DNA of 64,000 nucleotides. Origin: CAIQJJ01 sp964606085 (GTDB lineage Bacteria > Chloroflexota > Anaerolineae > Anaerolineales > UBA4823). Under the pieces are notes generated by a model. The model worked only from the letters and a program-made list of their open reading frames with translations, was not told the origin of the DNA and did no database searches. The stretch covers positions 35,059 to 99,058 of the forward strand of contig CAZSFD010000006.1 of NCBI GenBank assembly GCA_964606085.1, read 5' to 3'. Below, one piece after another: positions 43,163 to 51,000 of the stretch; the first letter of the stretch is position 1, and each line of letters starts with the position of its first letter. The position numbers and the translations under genes were made by a program.

Positions 43163-44134
43163 ATGGAATACACACGACTTGGACGAACGGCGTTGAGCGT
43201 CAGCCGCCTGTGCCTGGGGACGATGAATTTTGGCCCCCTGACCACCGAGCCTGACAGCTACGCCATTATGGATAAGGCCCTCGACCTGGGCATCAATTTC
43301 TTCGATACCGCCAACGTCTACGGCTGGAAGCTGGGCGAAGGCGTCACCGAGCAGATTGTGGGGCGTTGGTTTGAGCAGGGCGGCGGGCGGCGCGAGAAGG
43401 TGGTGCTGGCCACGAAGGTGTACAACCGCATGGGCGAATGGCCCAACACCAGCCGCCTTTCGGCGCTGCACATCCGCCAGGCGTGCGATGCTTCGCTGAA
43501 GCGCCTGAAGACCGATTACATTGACCTGTATCAGTTCCACCACATTGACCGCACAGCCCCGTGGGAAGAAATCTGGGAAGCGTGCCAGGTGTTGGTGCAG
43601 CAGGGCAAGGTGATCTATGTCGGCAGCAGCAACTTCGGCGGCTGGCACATTGCCCAGGCGCAGGAACAGGCGCGCAACCGGCACTTCATGGGCCTGGTTT
43701 CTGAGCAAAGCCTGTACAACCTGAACGCTCGCATGATCGAACTCGAGGTGGTGCCAGCGTGCCGCGAATATGGCCTGGGCATCATTCCGTGGAGCCCGTT
43801 GGCGGGCGGCCTGCTGGGCGGCGTGCTGCAAAAGATCGAAAGCGGTCGGCGCGCCGGCGAAGGCGTGCAAAAGGCCCTCGAAAAGCACCGCCCGAAGATC
43901 GAAGCCTACGAAGCCTTCTGCAAGGAACTGGGCGAAGAACCTGCCGACGTGGCGCTGGCCTGGCTGCTGGCCAACCCAATTGTGACCGCCCCCATCATCG
44001 GCCCGCGCACTATCGAGCAGCTCACCGGCAGCTTGCGGGCGCTGGAGATCAAGCTCTCGGAAGAAGCGCTGAAGAAGCTGGATGAAATCTTCCCTGGGCC
44101 GGGCGGCGAATCGCCAGAGGCGTATGCCTGGTAA
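43163..44134 (+). CDS. Aldo/keto reductase
   Basis: This NADPH-dependent TIM-barrel reductase of 323 aa has the catalytic tetrad visible. Asp and Tyr are in FFDTANVYGWKLGEG, Lys in VLATKVYNR, and His in YQFHHIDRTAPWEE. The cofactor-binding loop is IIGPRTIEQLTGSLRALEI. The sequence is closest to the YghZ/Gpr-like group that acts on small aldehydes and sugars. GGAG lies about nine bases before the ATG. It is separated from the MOSC gene by 58 bases and ends at a strong terminator at 44162. Confidence 0.93.
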   Translation: MEYTRLGRTALSVSRLCLGTMNFGPLTTEPDSYAIMDKALDLGINFFDTANVYGWKLGEGVTEQIVGRWFEQGGGRREKVVLATKVYNRMGEWPNTSRLSALHIRQACDASLKRLKTDYIDLYQFHHIDRTAPWEEIWEACQVLVQQGKVIYVGSSNFGGWHIAQAQEQARNRHFMGLVSEQSLYNLNARMIELEVVPACREYGLGIIPWSPLAGGLLGGVLQKIESGRRAGEGVQKALEKHRPKIEAYEAFCKELGEEPADVALAWLLANPIVTAPIIGPRTIEQLTGSLRALEIKLSEEALKKLDEIFPGPGGESPEAYAW

Positions 44135-44161
44135 GGGTTAGGGTTTTCTCACCAAGATATT

Positions 44162-44196
44162 CACAAGGCGCAGCGAAAGCTGCGCCTTGTGCTTTT
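44162..44196 (+). terminator. Intrinsic terminator after the aldo/keto reductase gene
   Basis: CACAAGGCGCAGC pairs perfectly with GCTGCGCCTTGTG around GAAA, followed by CTTTTT. Confidence 0.92.
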
Positions 44197-44219
44197 TGCT
44201 GCAAATCTATGCAACTTTC

Positions 44220-44248
44220 TTTTGTGTATGGCGTAAACGGAGTATAAT
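44220..44248 (+). promoter_or_regulatory. Promoter of the phasin/PhaR operon
   Basis: TATAAT at 44243-44248 is a perfect -10 box. TTTTGT 17 bases upstream (44220-44225) is a weak -35. A 21-bp palindrome starts three bases after the -10 box. Confidence 0.65.
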
Positions 44249-44250
44249 GG

Positions 44251-44271
44251 TTATGACGCACTGCGTCATAA
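44251..44271. promoter_or_regulatory. 21-bp perfect palindrome, putative operator of the phasin operon
   Basis: TTATGACGCA (44251-44260) and TGCGTCATAA (44262-44271) flank a central C. It covers the expected transcription start, so a bound repressor would block initiation. Palindromes with GACGCA/TGCGTC halves suit TetR-family repressors, but no such regulator gene is in the window. Confidence 0.7.
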
Positions 44272-44305
44272 TACCAACATCTACCCCAAAAAAGGAGTGA
44301 CTGCC

Positions 44306-44686
44306 ATGACCGAAACAACTGAATCAACCCCCGAACCGATCGAGAAAACCCCCAACGAAGGCGAACGCGGGCGCTTCACCGAACTGGCCCGCAAGGTAAT
44401 GTTTGCCGGCATCGGTGCGGCTGTGCTGGCCCAGGAAGAGATCGAAGCCTTCGTCAAGAAACTCGTCGAACGCGGCGAACTGGCCGAGAAAGACGGCGAG
44501 GGCCTGCTGGCCGAAATGCACGCCAGGCGCCGTGAGCGCATGAGCAAGGTGGAGGAAGAAGTCAACAAGCACGTTGGCCGGGCGCTCGAACGCCTCAACA
44601 TCCCCAGCAAAGATGAGATCGCCGCACTCAACGAAAAGATCGCCGCGCTGAATGCAAAGCTCGATGAGATGAAAAAGGGCGAGTAA
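44306..44686 (+). CDS. Phasin-family protein
   Basis: Phasins coat polyhydroxyalkanoate granules or act as small coiled-coil helpers. ATG 44306 has AAAGGAG ten bases upstream; an in-frame GTG at 44297 overlaps it and is less likely. The 126-aa protein is almost all helix: FTELARKVMFAGIGAAVLAQEEIEAFVKKLVERGELAEKDGE (quoted only in its first part in the family), and a C-terminal leucine-rich coil (ALNEKIAALNAKLDEM). The stop codon touches the TTG start of the PhaR-like gene. No PHA synthase gene is nearby, so a granule role is not proven. Confidence 0.82.
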   Translation: MTETTESTPEPIEKTPNEGERGRFTELARKVMFAGIGAAVLAQEEIEAFVKKLVERGELAEKDGEGLLAEMHARRRERMSKVEEEVNKHVGRALERLNIPSKDEIAALNEKIAALNAKLDEMKKGE

Positions 44687-45196
44687 TTGCTGGTCAAACG
44701 CTACCCCAACCGCAAACTCTACGACACCGCGGCCCGGCGTTACATTGCCCTGGCCGACATTGCCCAAATGTTGCGCCAGGGCGCTGAGGTGCAGGTGGTG
44801 GAACATGCCACTGGCGAAGACATCACCGCCGCCACGCTGGCGCAGGTGATCAACGAGCAAGAAAAGCAGCGGCCAGGCTTACTGCCCGGCGATTTGCTGG
44901 CAAACCTGGTGCAGGCAGGCGGCGAAACCGCCGCCCGCCTGCGCGACGCCCTCGATTTTCCCGCCCGCGTGGATGCCGAAATCCGCCGCCGGATGGAGAA
45001 ATTGGTCGCCCAGGGTGAGCTTGCGCCCGAAGAAGGCGAGCGCCTGCTGGCAAAATTGTTGGCGGTCGAGATGCCCGCCGGTGGCCTGGAAGGGCTGGTG
45101 GGGCGCATCCTGGCGGAGCAGGGCATTCCCACCCGCCAGGAAATTCTGGCGCTGAACGAGCAATTGGACGATCTGATGCGAAAATTGGGCGAGTAG
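44687..45196 (+). CDS. PhaR-type regulator fused to phasin-like C-terminus
   Basis: The start is TTG 44687, immediately after the phasin stop. Residues 1-60 are the PHA-accumulation regulator DNA-binding domain (KRYPNRKLYDTAARRYIAL, then EVQVVEHATGEDITAATLA, with the Asp/Glu-Thr pair). Residues 85-169 repeat the pattern of the preceding phasin (VDAEIRRRMEKLVAQGELAPEEGERL and IPTRQEILALNEQLDDLM), so a phasin-like helical hairpin is fused to the DNA-binding part. In classical systems PhaR senses PHA granules and represses the phasin gene. The fusion could let it sit on the granule. Whether it binds the palindrome at 44251 is unknown. Confidence 0.85.
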   Translation: MLVKRYPNRKLYDTAARRYIALADIAQMLRQGAEVQVVEHATGEDITAATLAQVINEQEKQRPGLLPGDLLANLVQAGGETAARLRDALDFPARVDAEIRRRMEKLVAQGELAPEEGERLLAKLLAVEMPAGGLEGLVGRILAEQGIPTRQEILALNEQLDDLMRKLGE

Positions 45197-45206
45197 TTTT
45201 TTTGTT

Positions 45207-45259
45207 GGTTTCGACAGGCTCAACCAACGGCTGCGGGGCTGGTTGAGCCTGTCGAAACC
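45207..45259. repeat. TCGACA-type inverted repeat, perfect 19-bp arms
   Basis: GGTTTCGACAGGCTCAACC (45207-45225) is repeated exactly in inverse at 45241-45259 with 15 bases between. It lies between the PhaR-like gene and the protease gene. Confidence 0.92.
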
Positions 45260-45344
45260 GGCCTGCAGATGGATGCGAACCTGCCCTTAAGACGGGTTTC
45301 ACCAGCGAAAAGGGGGGTATACTGGTAAAACCTGGAGTAAACAC

Positions 45345-46220
45345 ATGCCTCTGCTCATCATCACCCATCTTTTGAATACCCTCTTGATGATCGGCCTGGG
45401 GATTGCCCTGGGCGTTTTCTTGACCCGGCGCTTCCACCTGCCCTGGCGTCTCTATTGGATCGGCGCAGCCACGTTTGTGCTGTCACAGGTCGGGCATATC
45501 CCGTTCAATGCGGTCATGCTGCCCTGGCTGCGATCCATCGGCATGCCAGTGCCGCCAGAGATGACGGGCATCGTCGCCGTGGCGATCTTCGCCGGGCTGA
45601 GTTCGGGCCTGTTTGAAGAGACCGCCCGGTGGATCATGTACCGCTGGGCCGTCAAAGACGCCCGTTCGTGGCGCAAGGCGCTGGTGCTGGGGGCCGGGCA
45701 TGGCGGCATCGAAGCGATCATCTTCGGCGCGCTGGCCGGTTGGGCCTATTTTCAGGCGGTGGCCCTGCTGGGCGTAGATGACCTGGCAACGCTGGTCGCG
45801 CCGGAGCAACTGCCGCAGGTGCAGGCATTCATGGATGCCTATTGGTCTGCGCCGTGGTACGACACGCTCTTGGGCGCGCTCGAACGCCTGCTGACGCTGC
45901 CAGTACACCTGGCGCTCTCGGTGTTGGTGTTGCAATGCTTCACCCGGCGGCAATGGGGCTGGTGGTTGTGGGCGGTGCTGTGGCACGGCAGCGTCAACGG
46001 CATCGCCTATGTGGTGCTGCAAACGACGCACAACGCTTACCTGGCCGAGTTGACCGTGGCCGCCTTCACCCTCGGCAGCTTGCTGATCCTCTGGAAGCTG
46101 CGCCAGGATGAGCCGCCAGAAGACGTGGAAATTGCTTCCGAACCGCAGCCGGTACTCCCGCTTGATATTGAACCCATCGCTGAAACGGATGATCACCTGG
46201 AAAGTACAAAATTCTCATGA
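45345..46220 (+). CDS. YhfC-family intramembrane glutamic-type protease
   Basis: This 291-aa membrane protein has about seven spans. The family motif E-E-T-A-R lies near residue 91 (SGLFEETARWIMYRW), and a second conserved GHGGIEAI follows at about 125. YhfC/DUF2324 proteins are related to CPBP/abortive-infection-type proteases, where these Glu and His residues form the active site. It has a TATACT box at 45318 and CTGGAG before the ATG. Its stop overlaps the ATG of the ABC ATPase by four bases, so it is the first gene of the exporter operon and could process the exporter or its cargo. Confidence 0.85.
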   Translation: MPLLIITHLLNTLLMIGLGIALGVFLTRRFHLPWRLYWIGAATFVLSQVGHIPFNAVMLPWLRSIGMPVPPEMTGIVAVAIFAGLSSGLFEETARWIMYRWAVKDARSWRKALVLGAGHGGIEAIIFGALAGWAYFQAVALLGVDDLATLVAPEQLPQVQAFMDAYWSAPWYDTLLGALERLLTLPVHLALSVLVLQCFTRRQWGWWLWAVLWHGSVNGIAYVVLQTTHNAYLAELTVAAFTLGSLLILWKLRQDEPPEDVEIASEPQPVLPLDIEPIAETDDHLESTKFS

Positions 46221-47122
46221 TCCACACTGAAAATCTCACCAAAAAATTCTCGACCACTCTGGCCGTGGATAACTTGAGCCTGGATATTCGCGAAGGCGAG
46301 GTATTCGGCTTCCTCGGCCCGAACGGTGCGGGCAAGACGACCACCGTGCGCATGCTGACCAGCCTGATTGCCCCTACCAGCGGCCACGCCACCGTCAACG
46401 GCTTTGCCGTCGGCAAGCAAGATACCGAAATTCGCCGCTCGGTGGGCATTCTGACCGAATCGCCGGGCATGTACGACAACCTGAGCGCCGAATACAACCT
46501 GCTGGTGTTTGCCAAACTCTACGAGGTGCAAGACCCCGCCGGGCAGGTGGAAAAATATCTGCGCATGTTGGGCCTGTGGGAGCGCCGCCAGGACGAAGCC
46601 GGTACCTTCTCGAAAGGGATGAAGCAAAAGCTCGCCATCGCACGGGCGCTGCTGCACGAGCCGAAGATACTCTTCCTCGACGAACCCACCGCCGGCCTCG
46701 ACCCCGAAGCCTCCAAGCTGATCCGCGATTTCATCGAAGAACTGAGCCAACAGGGCCGCACCATCTTCCTCTGCACGCACAACCTCGATGAGGCCGACCG
46801 CCTGTGCGACCGAATCGGCGTTTTTCGCTCGCGCCTGCTGGTGGTAGATGCGCCTGCCAACCTGCGCCGTCAGTTGTTCGGGCGTAAGGTGGTCTTTCAC
46901 CTGGGCGGGGCCGGCGAAACGTTTGTCACTGCGGTATCTTCCCTGCCCTTCGCCCGTGACGTGAAGGCCGTAGAGAACAAACTCCTCGTCACCCTCGATA
47001 ACCCCGAGGAACAAAATCCTCACATCATTCGGGCGCTGGTGGCGTCTGGTGCGGATGTGCAATTCGTCGGCGAGTTGCGTCATTCGTTGGAAGATGTCTA
47101 TTTGCAGTTGGTGAACAAATAG
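46217..47122 (+). CDS. ABC-2 type exporter ATPase (NatA/CcmA-like)
   Basis: The ATPase has 301 aa with GPNGAGKTTTVRML (Walker A), TFSKGMKQKLAIARALL (signature, LSxGM type), ILFLDEPTAGLDP (Walker B and D loop) and LCTHNLDEADRL (H loop). A C-terminal extension of about 80 residues is typical of drug/Na+ exporters. It is coupled to the YhfC-type gene upstream. The matching permease lies at 47649, so the pair is split by a four-helix-bundle gene with repeat flanks. A transcript may still run through, since no terminator is seen between. Confidence 0.93.
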   Translation: MIHTENLTKKFSTTLAVDNLSLDIREGEVFGFLGPNGAGKTTTVRMLTSLIAPTSGHATVNGFAVGKQDTEIRRSVGILTESPGMYDNLSAEYNLLVFAKLYEVQDPAGQVEKYLRMLGLWERRQDEAGTFSKGMKQKLAIARALLHEPKILFLDEPTAGLDPEASKLIRDFIEELSQQGRTIFLCTHNLDEADRLCDRIGVFRSRLLVVDAPANLRRQLFGRKVVFHLGGAGETFVTAVSSLPFARDVKAVENKLLVTLDNPEEQNPHIIRALVASGADVQFVGELRHSLEDVYLQLVNK

Positions 47123-47149
47123 GCAAATGGGCGAATGGGCAAATGGGCG
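47122..47149 (+). repeat. Octamer repeat GGGCAAAT at the left border of the S23-type gene
   Basis: AGGCAAAT, GGGCGAAT, GGGCAAAT and GGGCGAG follow each other from the last base of the ATPase stop codon. Inverted copies occur at the right border (47611-47637). Confidence 0.85.
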
Positions 47150-47169
47150 AGGAACGAGGATGGGATGAG

Positions 47170-47607
47170 ATGATTGAGATGATAGATAACGAACAAAGCC
47201 ACAACGAATTGTCATTTGTCGAATGGCAGAAGCAGGTACCTGAGACGATTCGACTGGAGAAATATTGGTTGCTGATCGCTTACCAAAAAGGGCTGTATCT
47301 TTATGATTTGCTCTGGCAAGACACGAATACCTGGTTGAAAGATGGTCGTGGGTATGCTTTGACGAAACAAATCATTGCCAGTGCCGATTCGATCTGTGCG
47401 AATATTGAAGAGGGCTATGGCCGTGGGTATGGCAAGGAGTTGTTGTATTTTTATCGGGTTGCACTGGGTTCTGCCCGTGAAACCAAAGGCCGTATCTATC
47501 GTGCAAGAGCCTTTTACCCATCCGATGCGTTAAACCGACGTATCGCCCTCGCTGGTGAAGTGGTGGCCCTTCTGATCACCGAAATCAACCGTCAAAAACG
47601 CCCCTGA
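47170..47607 (+). CDS. Four-helix-bundle protein of the S23/23S rRNA intervening-sequence family
   Basis: The family is a small alpha-helical homopentamer-type protein first seen in rRNA intervening sequences. The conserved core is present: LTKQIIASADSICANIEEGYGRGYGKELLYFYRVALGSARETK (residues about 60-105, shown here only in short parts such as ANIEEGYGRG). Start ATG 47170 is my choice; 47143 lies inside the octamer repeat and 47182 is also possible. The gene sits between the ATPase and permease of one ABC exporter. Inverted octamer repeats flank it, which suggests an inserted cassette. The function of the family is unknown; RNA binding is often assumed. Confidence 0.85.
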   Translation: MIEMIDNEQSHNELSFVEWQKQVPETIRLEKYWLLIAYQKGLYLYDLLWQDTNTWLKDGRGYALTKQIIASADSICANIEEGYGRGYGKELLYFYRVALGSARETKGRIYRARAFYPSDALNRRIALAGEVVALLITEINRQKRP

Positions 47608-47610
47608 CTT

Positions 47611-47637
47611 GCTCATTTGCCCCTTTGCTGATTTGAA
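47611..47637 (-). repeat. Octamer repeat at the right border of the S23-type gene, inverted
   Basis: On the plus strand GCTCATTTGCCCCTTTGCTGA shows inverted GGCAAAT-like units, opposite to those at 47122-47149. Together they give the gene terminal inverted repeat-like ends. Confidence 0.6.
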
Positions 47638-47648
47638 AGGCACTTCCT

Positions 47649-48437
47649 ATGTCCAAAATCCAAACGTTAATTTTGAAAGAATGGGCCGAGGTCTTCAAGA
47701 ACCGCATGGTGGTGTTTACCATTATCTTCATGCCCTTGTTGTTCGCGGTGATCCCCTTGATTATCCTGTATACCATGCGCGGCACGGCTACCGCCGAGAT
47801 GACCAGCGAACTCCCGGCTCAATTGATGCAATTCTGCGCCGAAGGTTTGACCAGCGGGCAGTGTTTTCAGGTCTACATGGTCAGCCAGTTCTTGATCATG
47901 TTCATGATCACCCCCATGATCATCCCCGTCAACATTGCCGCCTACTCGGTGGTGGGCGAGAAGACCACGCGCAGCCTCGAACCGCTGCTGGCCACGCCGA
48001 TCACCACGATTGAACTGCTGATTGGCAAGAACCTGGCGGCGGTCATCCCGGCGGTGCTGGCGACGTTGGCCGGGTTTGTTGTCTTTGCCATTGGCGCCGC
48101 CATTTTGGCCGAAAGCCGCGCCCTGCTTTCGGCCCTGCTCGACCCGATGTGGCTATTGGCGGTGCTGGTGGCCGGGCCGCTGTTGGCGGTGCTGTCGGTC
48201 AATTTCAGTTTGATGGTGTCGTCGCGGGTCAACGACCCCCGTGTGGCCGAACAGCTTTCGGCCGTGGTGATCCTGCCTTTGCTGCTGCTCTTCTTCGGCC
48301 AGATCACCGGTTTTCTCTTTTTGAACACCCGCCTGATCTTGTTGATTGTCGCCGGCCTGCTGGTGGTAGATGCGGGCATGGTGTACGTGGCTGTGCGCTT
48401 GTTCCAACGCGAGATGATTTTGACGCGCTGGAAGTAG
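47649..48437 (+). CDS. ABC-2 type exporter permease (NatB-like)
   Basis: This 262-aa protein has six membrane spans and the ABC-2 signature: an N-terminal helix (LILKEWAEVFKNRMVVFTII), a short periplasmic part, GEKTTRSLEPLLATPITTIELLIGK as the conserved cytosolic coupling region (partly quoted), and a final pair of helices. It pairs with the ATPase at 46217. No TATA-type promoter of its own is evident, so expression depends on the upstream operon. The substrate is unknown. Confidence 0.9.
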   Translation: MSKIQTLILKEWAEVFKNRMVVFTIIFMPLLFAVIPLIILYTMRGTATAEMTSELPAQLMQFCAEGLTSGQCFQVYMVSQFLIMFMITPMIIPVNIAAYSVVGEKTTRSLEPLLATPITTIELLIGKNLAAVIPAVLATLAGFVVFAIGAAILAESRALLSALLDPMWLLAVLVAGPLLAVLSVNFSLMVSSRVNDPRVAEQLSAVVILPLLLLFFGQITGFLFLNTRLILLIVAGLLVVDAGMVYVAVRLFQREMILTRWK

Positions 48438-48478
48438 TGCCAGGAGCAGGTGGCAAGGTTGAAAGCTGAAGGTGAACA

Positions 48479-49240
48479 ATGACCAAAAACAAGTGGATAA
48501 TTTATTTGAGCATTGTGATGTTGATGGCATTGCTGGTTGGGCCTGGGACGGCGCAAAGCGATGGACTGACGATAGGCATGAGCCGCGATTTTGGCTATGC
48601 CTCGGGGACGGGTGACATCCAGGGCAATTTCTCGATCAAGGTCGAAGGGCCTGAGAACCTGGCGAACGTGGTTTTCCTGATTGATGGCGAACCGATTGGC
48701 GAAGACAGTGAAGCCCCCTTCAGGCTGCAATTTGTCACCGACAACTACCCCAATGGCGTGCATGTGATCAGCGCCGTGGGCTATTTATCGGATGGCACGC
48801 AACTGACCACGAAGGAAATCCGCGCCAATTTTGTCCCCGCCGGGGAGGGGATGAAGGTGGCGGGGGCAATCATTGGTGTTACCTTGACCCTGGTGGTGGG
48901 CGCGTTTGTGCTTTCGTTTGTGTTGACGATGGCCTCCACGCGCAAAAAGGGCGCGTTGCCCCTGGGGACGCCGCGCAATTATGGGATCAAGGGCGGTACG
49001 ATCTGTACAAAGTGTGGCCGGCCCTTCTCGCTGAATTTATTGAGCTTCAACCTGGTGACTGGCGTGTACGATTTCTGCCCCCACTGCGGCAAATGGCAAT
49101 TCGTCCGCCGCCTGCCGATAGACGTGCTGCGCCAGGCCGAACAAAACGAACTGACCTGGGGCAAACCCGCTGAACCGATTGCCGAAGAGAGTGAAGAAGA
49201 AAAGCTGCGCAAGCAGTTGGACGCTTCGCGGTATCAGTGA
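48479..49240 (+). CDS. Membrane protein with Ig-like outer domain and cytoplasmic zinc ribbon
   Basis: A signal peptide or N-terminal anchor (residues 8-25) is followed by a roughly 95-residue domain that fits a Big/Ig-like fold (FSIKVEGPENLANVVFLIDG, then FRLQFVTDNYPNGVHVISAVG, partly quoted). Next come one membrane span (residues about 128-150) and a cytoplasmic part with two Cys pairs (CTKCGRPF and CPHCGKW), which should bind zinc. A charged tail ends the protein. With its outer Ig-like domain and inner zinc ribbon it is built like a transmembrane adaptor. I do not recognise a named family. It follows the ABC permease by 41 bases and may belong to that operon. Confidence 0.72.
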   Translation: MTKNKWIIYLSIVMLMALLVGPGTAQSDGLTIGMSRDFGYASGTGDIQGNFSIKVEGPENLANVVFLIDGEPIGEDSEAPFRLQFVTDNYPNGVHVISAVGYLSDGTQLTTKEIRANFVPAGEGMKVAGAIIGVTLTLVVGAFVLSFVLTMASTRKKGALPLGTPRNYGIKGGTICTKCGRPFSLNLLSFNLVTGVYDFCPHCGKWQFVRRLPIDVLRQAEQNELTWGKPAEPIAEESEEEKLRKQLDASRYQ

Positions 49241-49242
49241 TG

Positions 49243-49319
49243 GGGTGAAAAGGTGATAGGGTGACAGGATGAGTCACCCCTGCACCTTATCACCCTTTCA
49301 CCAAGTCACCCACTCACCC
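49243..49319. repeat. Inverted octamer arrays (GGTGAnAG)
   Basis: GGTGAAAA, GGTGATAG, GGTGACAG on the left face CACCTTAT, CACCCTTT, CACCAAGT, CACCCACT on the right. The right arm encodes the last codons of the minus-strand PHP protein. Confidence 0.8.
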
Positions 49320-50098
49320 TGCCTCCCCATATAGCGCAGCGTGCGCCGAATGCCTACGGCCTCCGCCGCGGCAATGGAGCGCTCGATATTCTTGCCCACC
49401 TGTTCAGGGCGGTGAGCGTCGGAACTGAAGATCACCCGTTCGCCGCCCATCGCCACATACCAGCGCAGAATTTCTATGCCGGGGGTCAGGCGGCCCAGCG
49501 GGCGGGCGATGCTGGATGCGTTGATGTCCAGGGCAATTTGGTGGCGAATGCAATTGGCGAGGATAGGGCGGATCAATGCCTCGTAATGGGTTGGATCGTA
49601 TTCCCCATAAACTTGAAATCCGATGCGGGCGGCGATGTCGAGGTGGCCCAGCACGTCGAAGCCGCCGACGCTCGCCATGCGTTCCACTTCGGCGAAGTAC
49701 AGGCGGTAGGCTTCGTCCGCCGGGCGGCGCTCGAAGTAGGCCGGGTCGAAGATGATCTCTTCGCCCAGCCAATGCACCGAGGCGATGATCAGGTCGAAGG
49801 GGTAGCTGGCGAGTAATTGCGCCACCGGTTCAGGATCGGTGTGCGGCTCGCTCAGTTCCAGCCCGGCGCGAATGGTTAGCTCCTTGGCAAAAAGCGCCCG
49901 GCAGCGATCCAACTCGCTCGCCCAGGCATCCAGGGGGAACTGGTAGCGCAACGCTTCTTTCGGATTGACGTCAAAATGCTCGGTGAAGCAAATTTCGGGG
50001 ATGCCACGGGCGATGGATGCCCGGCACATCTCCTCCATGGGGGTTTCATTGTCGCCGGAATATCGGCTGTGCATGTGATAATCGTGGGGAATGTTCAT
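49298..50098 (-). CDS. PHP-domain phosphatase (histidinol-phosphatase HisJ-like)
   Basis: Start ATG 50098 overlaps the ABC permease stop by four bases. The 266-aa protein opens with the PHP motif DYHMHSRYSGDNE (metal His pair), then CFTEHFDV, LELSEPH with the metal Glu, IASVHWLG, LGHLDIAAR, LDINASSI and SSDAHRPEQVG. All metal ligands of a trinuclear PHP site are in place. HisJ-type enzymes dephosphorylate histidinol phosphate, but related PHP proteins hydrolyse other phosphoesters, and no his genes are nearby. The C-terminal residues GEWVTW are encoded within the octamer repeat and may not be conserved. Confidence 0.9.
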   Translation of the reverse strand: MNIPHDYHMHSRYSGDNETPMEEMCRASIARGIPEICFTEHFDVNPKEALRYQFPLDAWASELDRCRALFAKELTIRAGLELSEPHTDPEPVAQLLASYPFDLIIASVHWLGEEIIFDPAYFERRPADEAYRLYFAEVERMASVGGFDVLGHLDIAARIGFQVYGEYDPTHYEALIRPILANCIRHQIALDINASSIARPLGRLTPGIEILRWYVAMGGERVIFSSDAHRPEQVGKNIERSIAAAEAVGIRRTLRYMGRQGEWVTW

Positions 50099-50880
50099 CG
50101 TTGGATTTGGATGGCGCTGCCGCTTTCGTAGCGTTTGAGGCCGCGGTGGAAGATGAAAATTGCCAGCCCCAGGAAGATCGCCGCTGCGGCGCCCAGCAGC
50201 AACAGGCGTTCCCATGAAAAGACACGCACGAACTCGGCCGGCACCGCCCCCACCAACATGGCCGGTACGATGGTGAAGAGCAGAAAACGCGCCGTCTGGT
50301 CGAACAGGCTGGTGGGGTAGATGGAAAAGGTCACGATGGCGTTAATGGCCTGCGTGCCGATCAGTTGGGCGTTGCCCAGCCAGAAGGCCAGGCTTTGCGT
50401 GATCACCAAAAAGGCCAGAAAGATCAGCGCCGAAAATACCACCCCCAGGCCAAAGCGGGCGAATGCCGCCAGCGTGACCTGCCCGGCGAAGAAGAAGCTC
50501 AGGATGCCGTAGGTCATATCGCCCAGCCCGCTGAAGCGGCTGTGACTGGCCAGGGCGTGCAGCAGCACCGGGCGCGGCAGCGAAAGGTAATAATCGAGTT
50601 GCCCATTGGCGATCACATCACCGAGTTGGATGGCGTTGCCGAACAGCACCATCGCCAGGCCATACGAGCACGCCACCAACCCGAAGATCAAAAACATATC
50701 GGGCAGCCCCCAGCCGCCGATCTCGTTGAAGCGGTCGAAGAAAATTACCCAAAAGATGAAATAGACGCCGTTATTGAGCATCATCCCCACCACTTGCAGG
50801 ATGAACGAGGCACGGTATTCCATCGCCGAGATCAGGTTGGCCTGCCAGAGGGCCAGCAGGAATTTGAGAGTACGGTACAT
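50095..50880 (-). CDS. ABC-2 family transporter permease
   Basis: ATG 50880 is chosen (MYRTLKFLLALWQANLIS) with AGAAG upstream; the frame opens 18 bases earlier. The 261-aa product has six spans and matches the ABC-2 group of COG3694/COG4587, whose members work in pairs: YRASFILQVVGMMLNNGVYF near the start and DVIANGQLDYYLSLPRPVLL in the coupling region (partly quoted). No ATPase or second permease is next to it, so it is an orphan half-transporter here. The PHP gene is translationally coupled downstream. Confidence 0.88.
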   Translation of the reverse strand: MYRTLKFLLALWQANLISAMEYRASFILQVVGMMLNNGVYFIFWVIFFDRFNEIGGWGLPDMFLIFGLVACSYGLAMVLFGNAIQLGDVIANGQLDYYLSLPRPVLLHALASHSRFSGLGDMTYGILSFFFAGQVTLAAFARFGLGVVFSALIFLAFLVITQSLAFWLGNAQLIGTQAINAIVTFSIYPTSLFDQTARFLLFTIVPAMLVGAVPAEFVRVFSWERLLLLGAAAAIFLGLAIFIFHRGLKRYESGSAIQIQR

Positions 50881-50961
50881 GGTTCTTCTACGCGTCAAAG
50901 CATTCGGTTATTTTCTCGATGGCTGGGTTTAGGTGAAAGGCGACCACCGAGCAATAGTGTT

Positions 50962-51000
50962 GGTCGAGCCTGTCGAGACCCGGTTTCGACAAGCTCAACC
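50962..51000. repeat. TCGACA-type repeat pair overlapping a gene end
   Basis: GGTCGAGCCTGTCGAGACC (50962-50980) faces GGTTTCGACAAGCTCAACC (50982-51000). The stop codon of the minus-strand membrane-protein gene (50997-50995) lies inside the second copy. Confidence 0.88.

Noticed and set aside
45207..45259. The perfect inverted repeat as a terminator for the PhaR-like gene
   Set aside because: The T-run lies before the stem on the plus strand and none follows it. It belongs to a repeat family found elsewhere.
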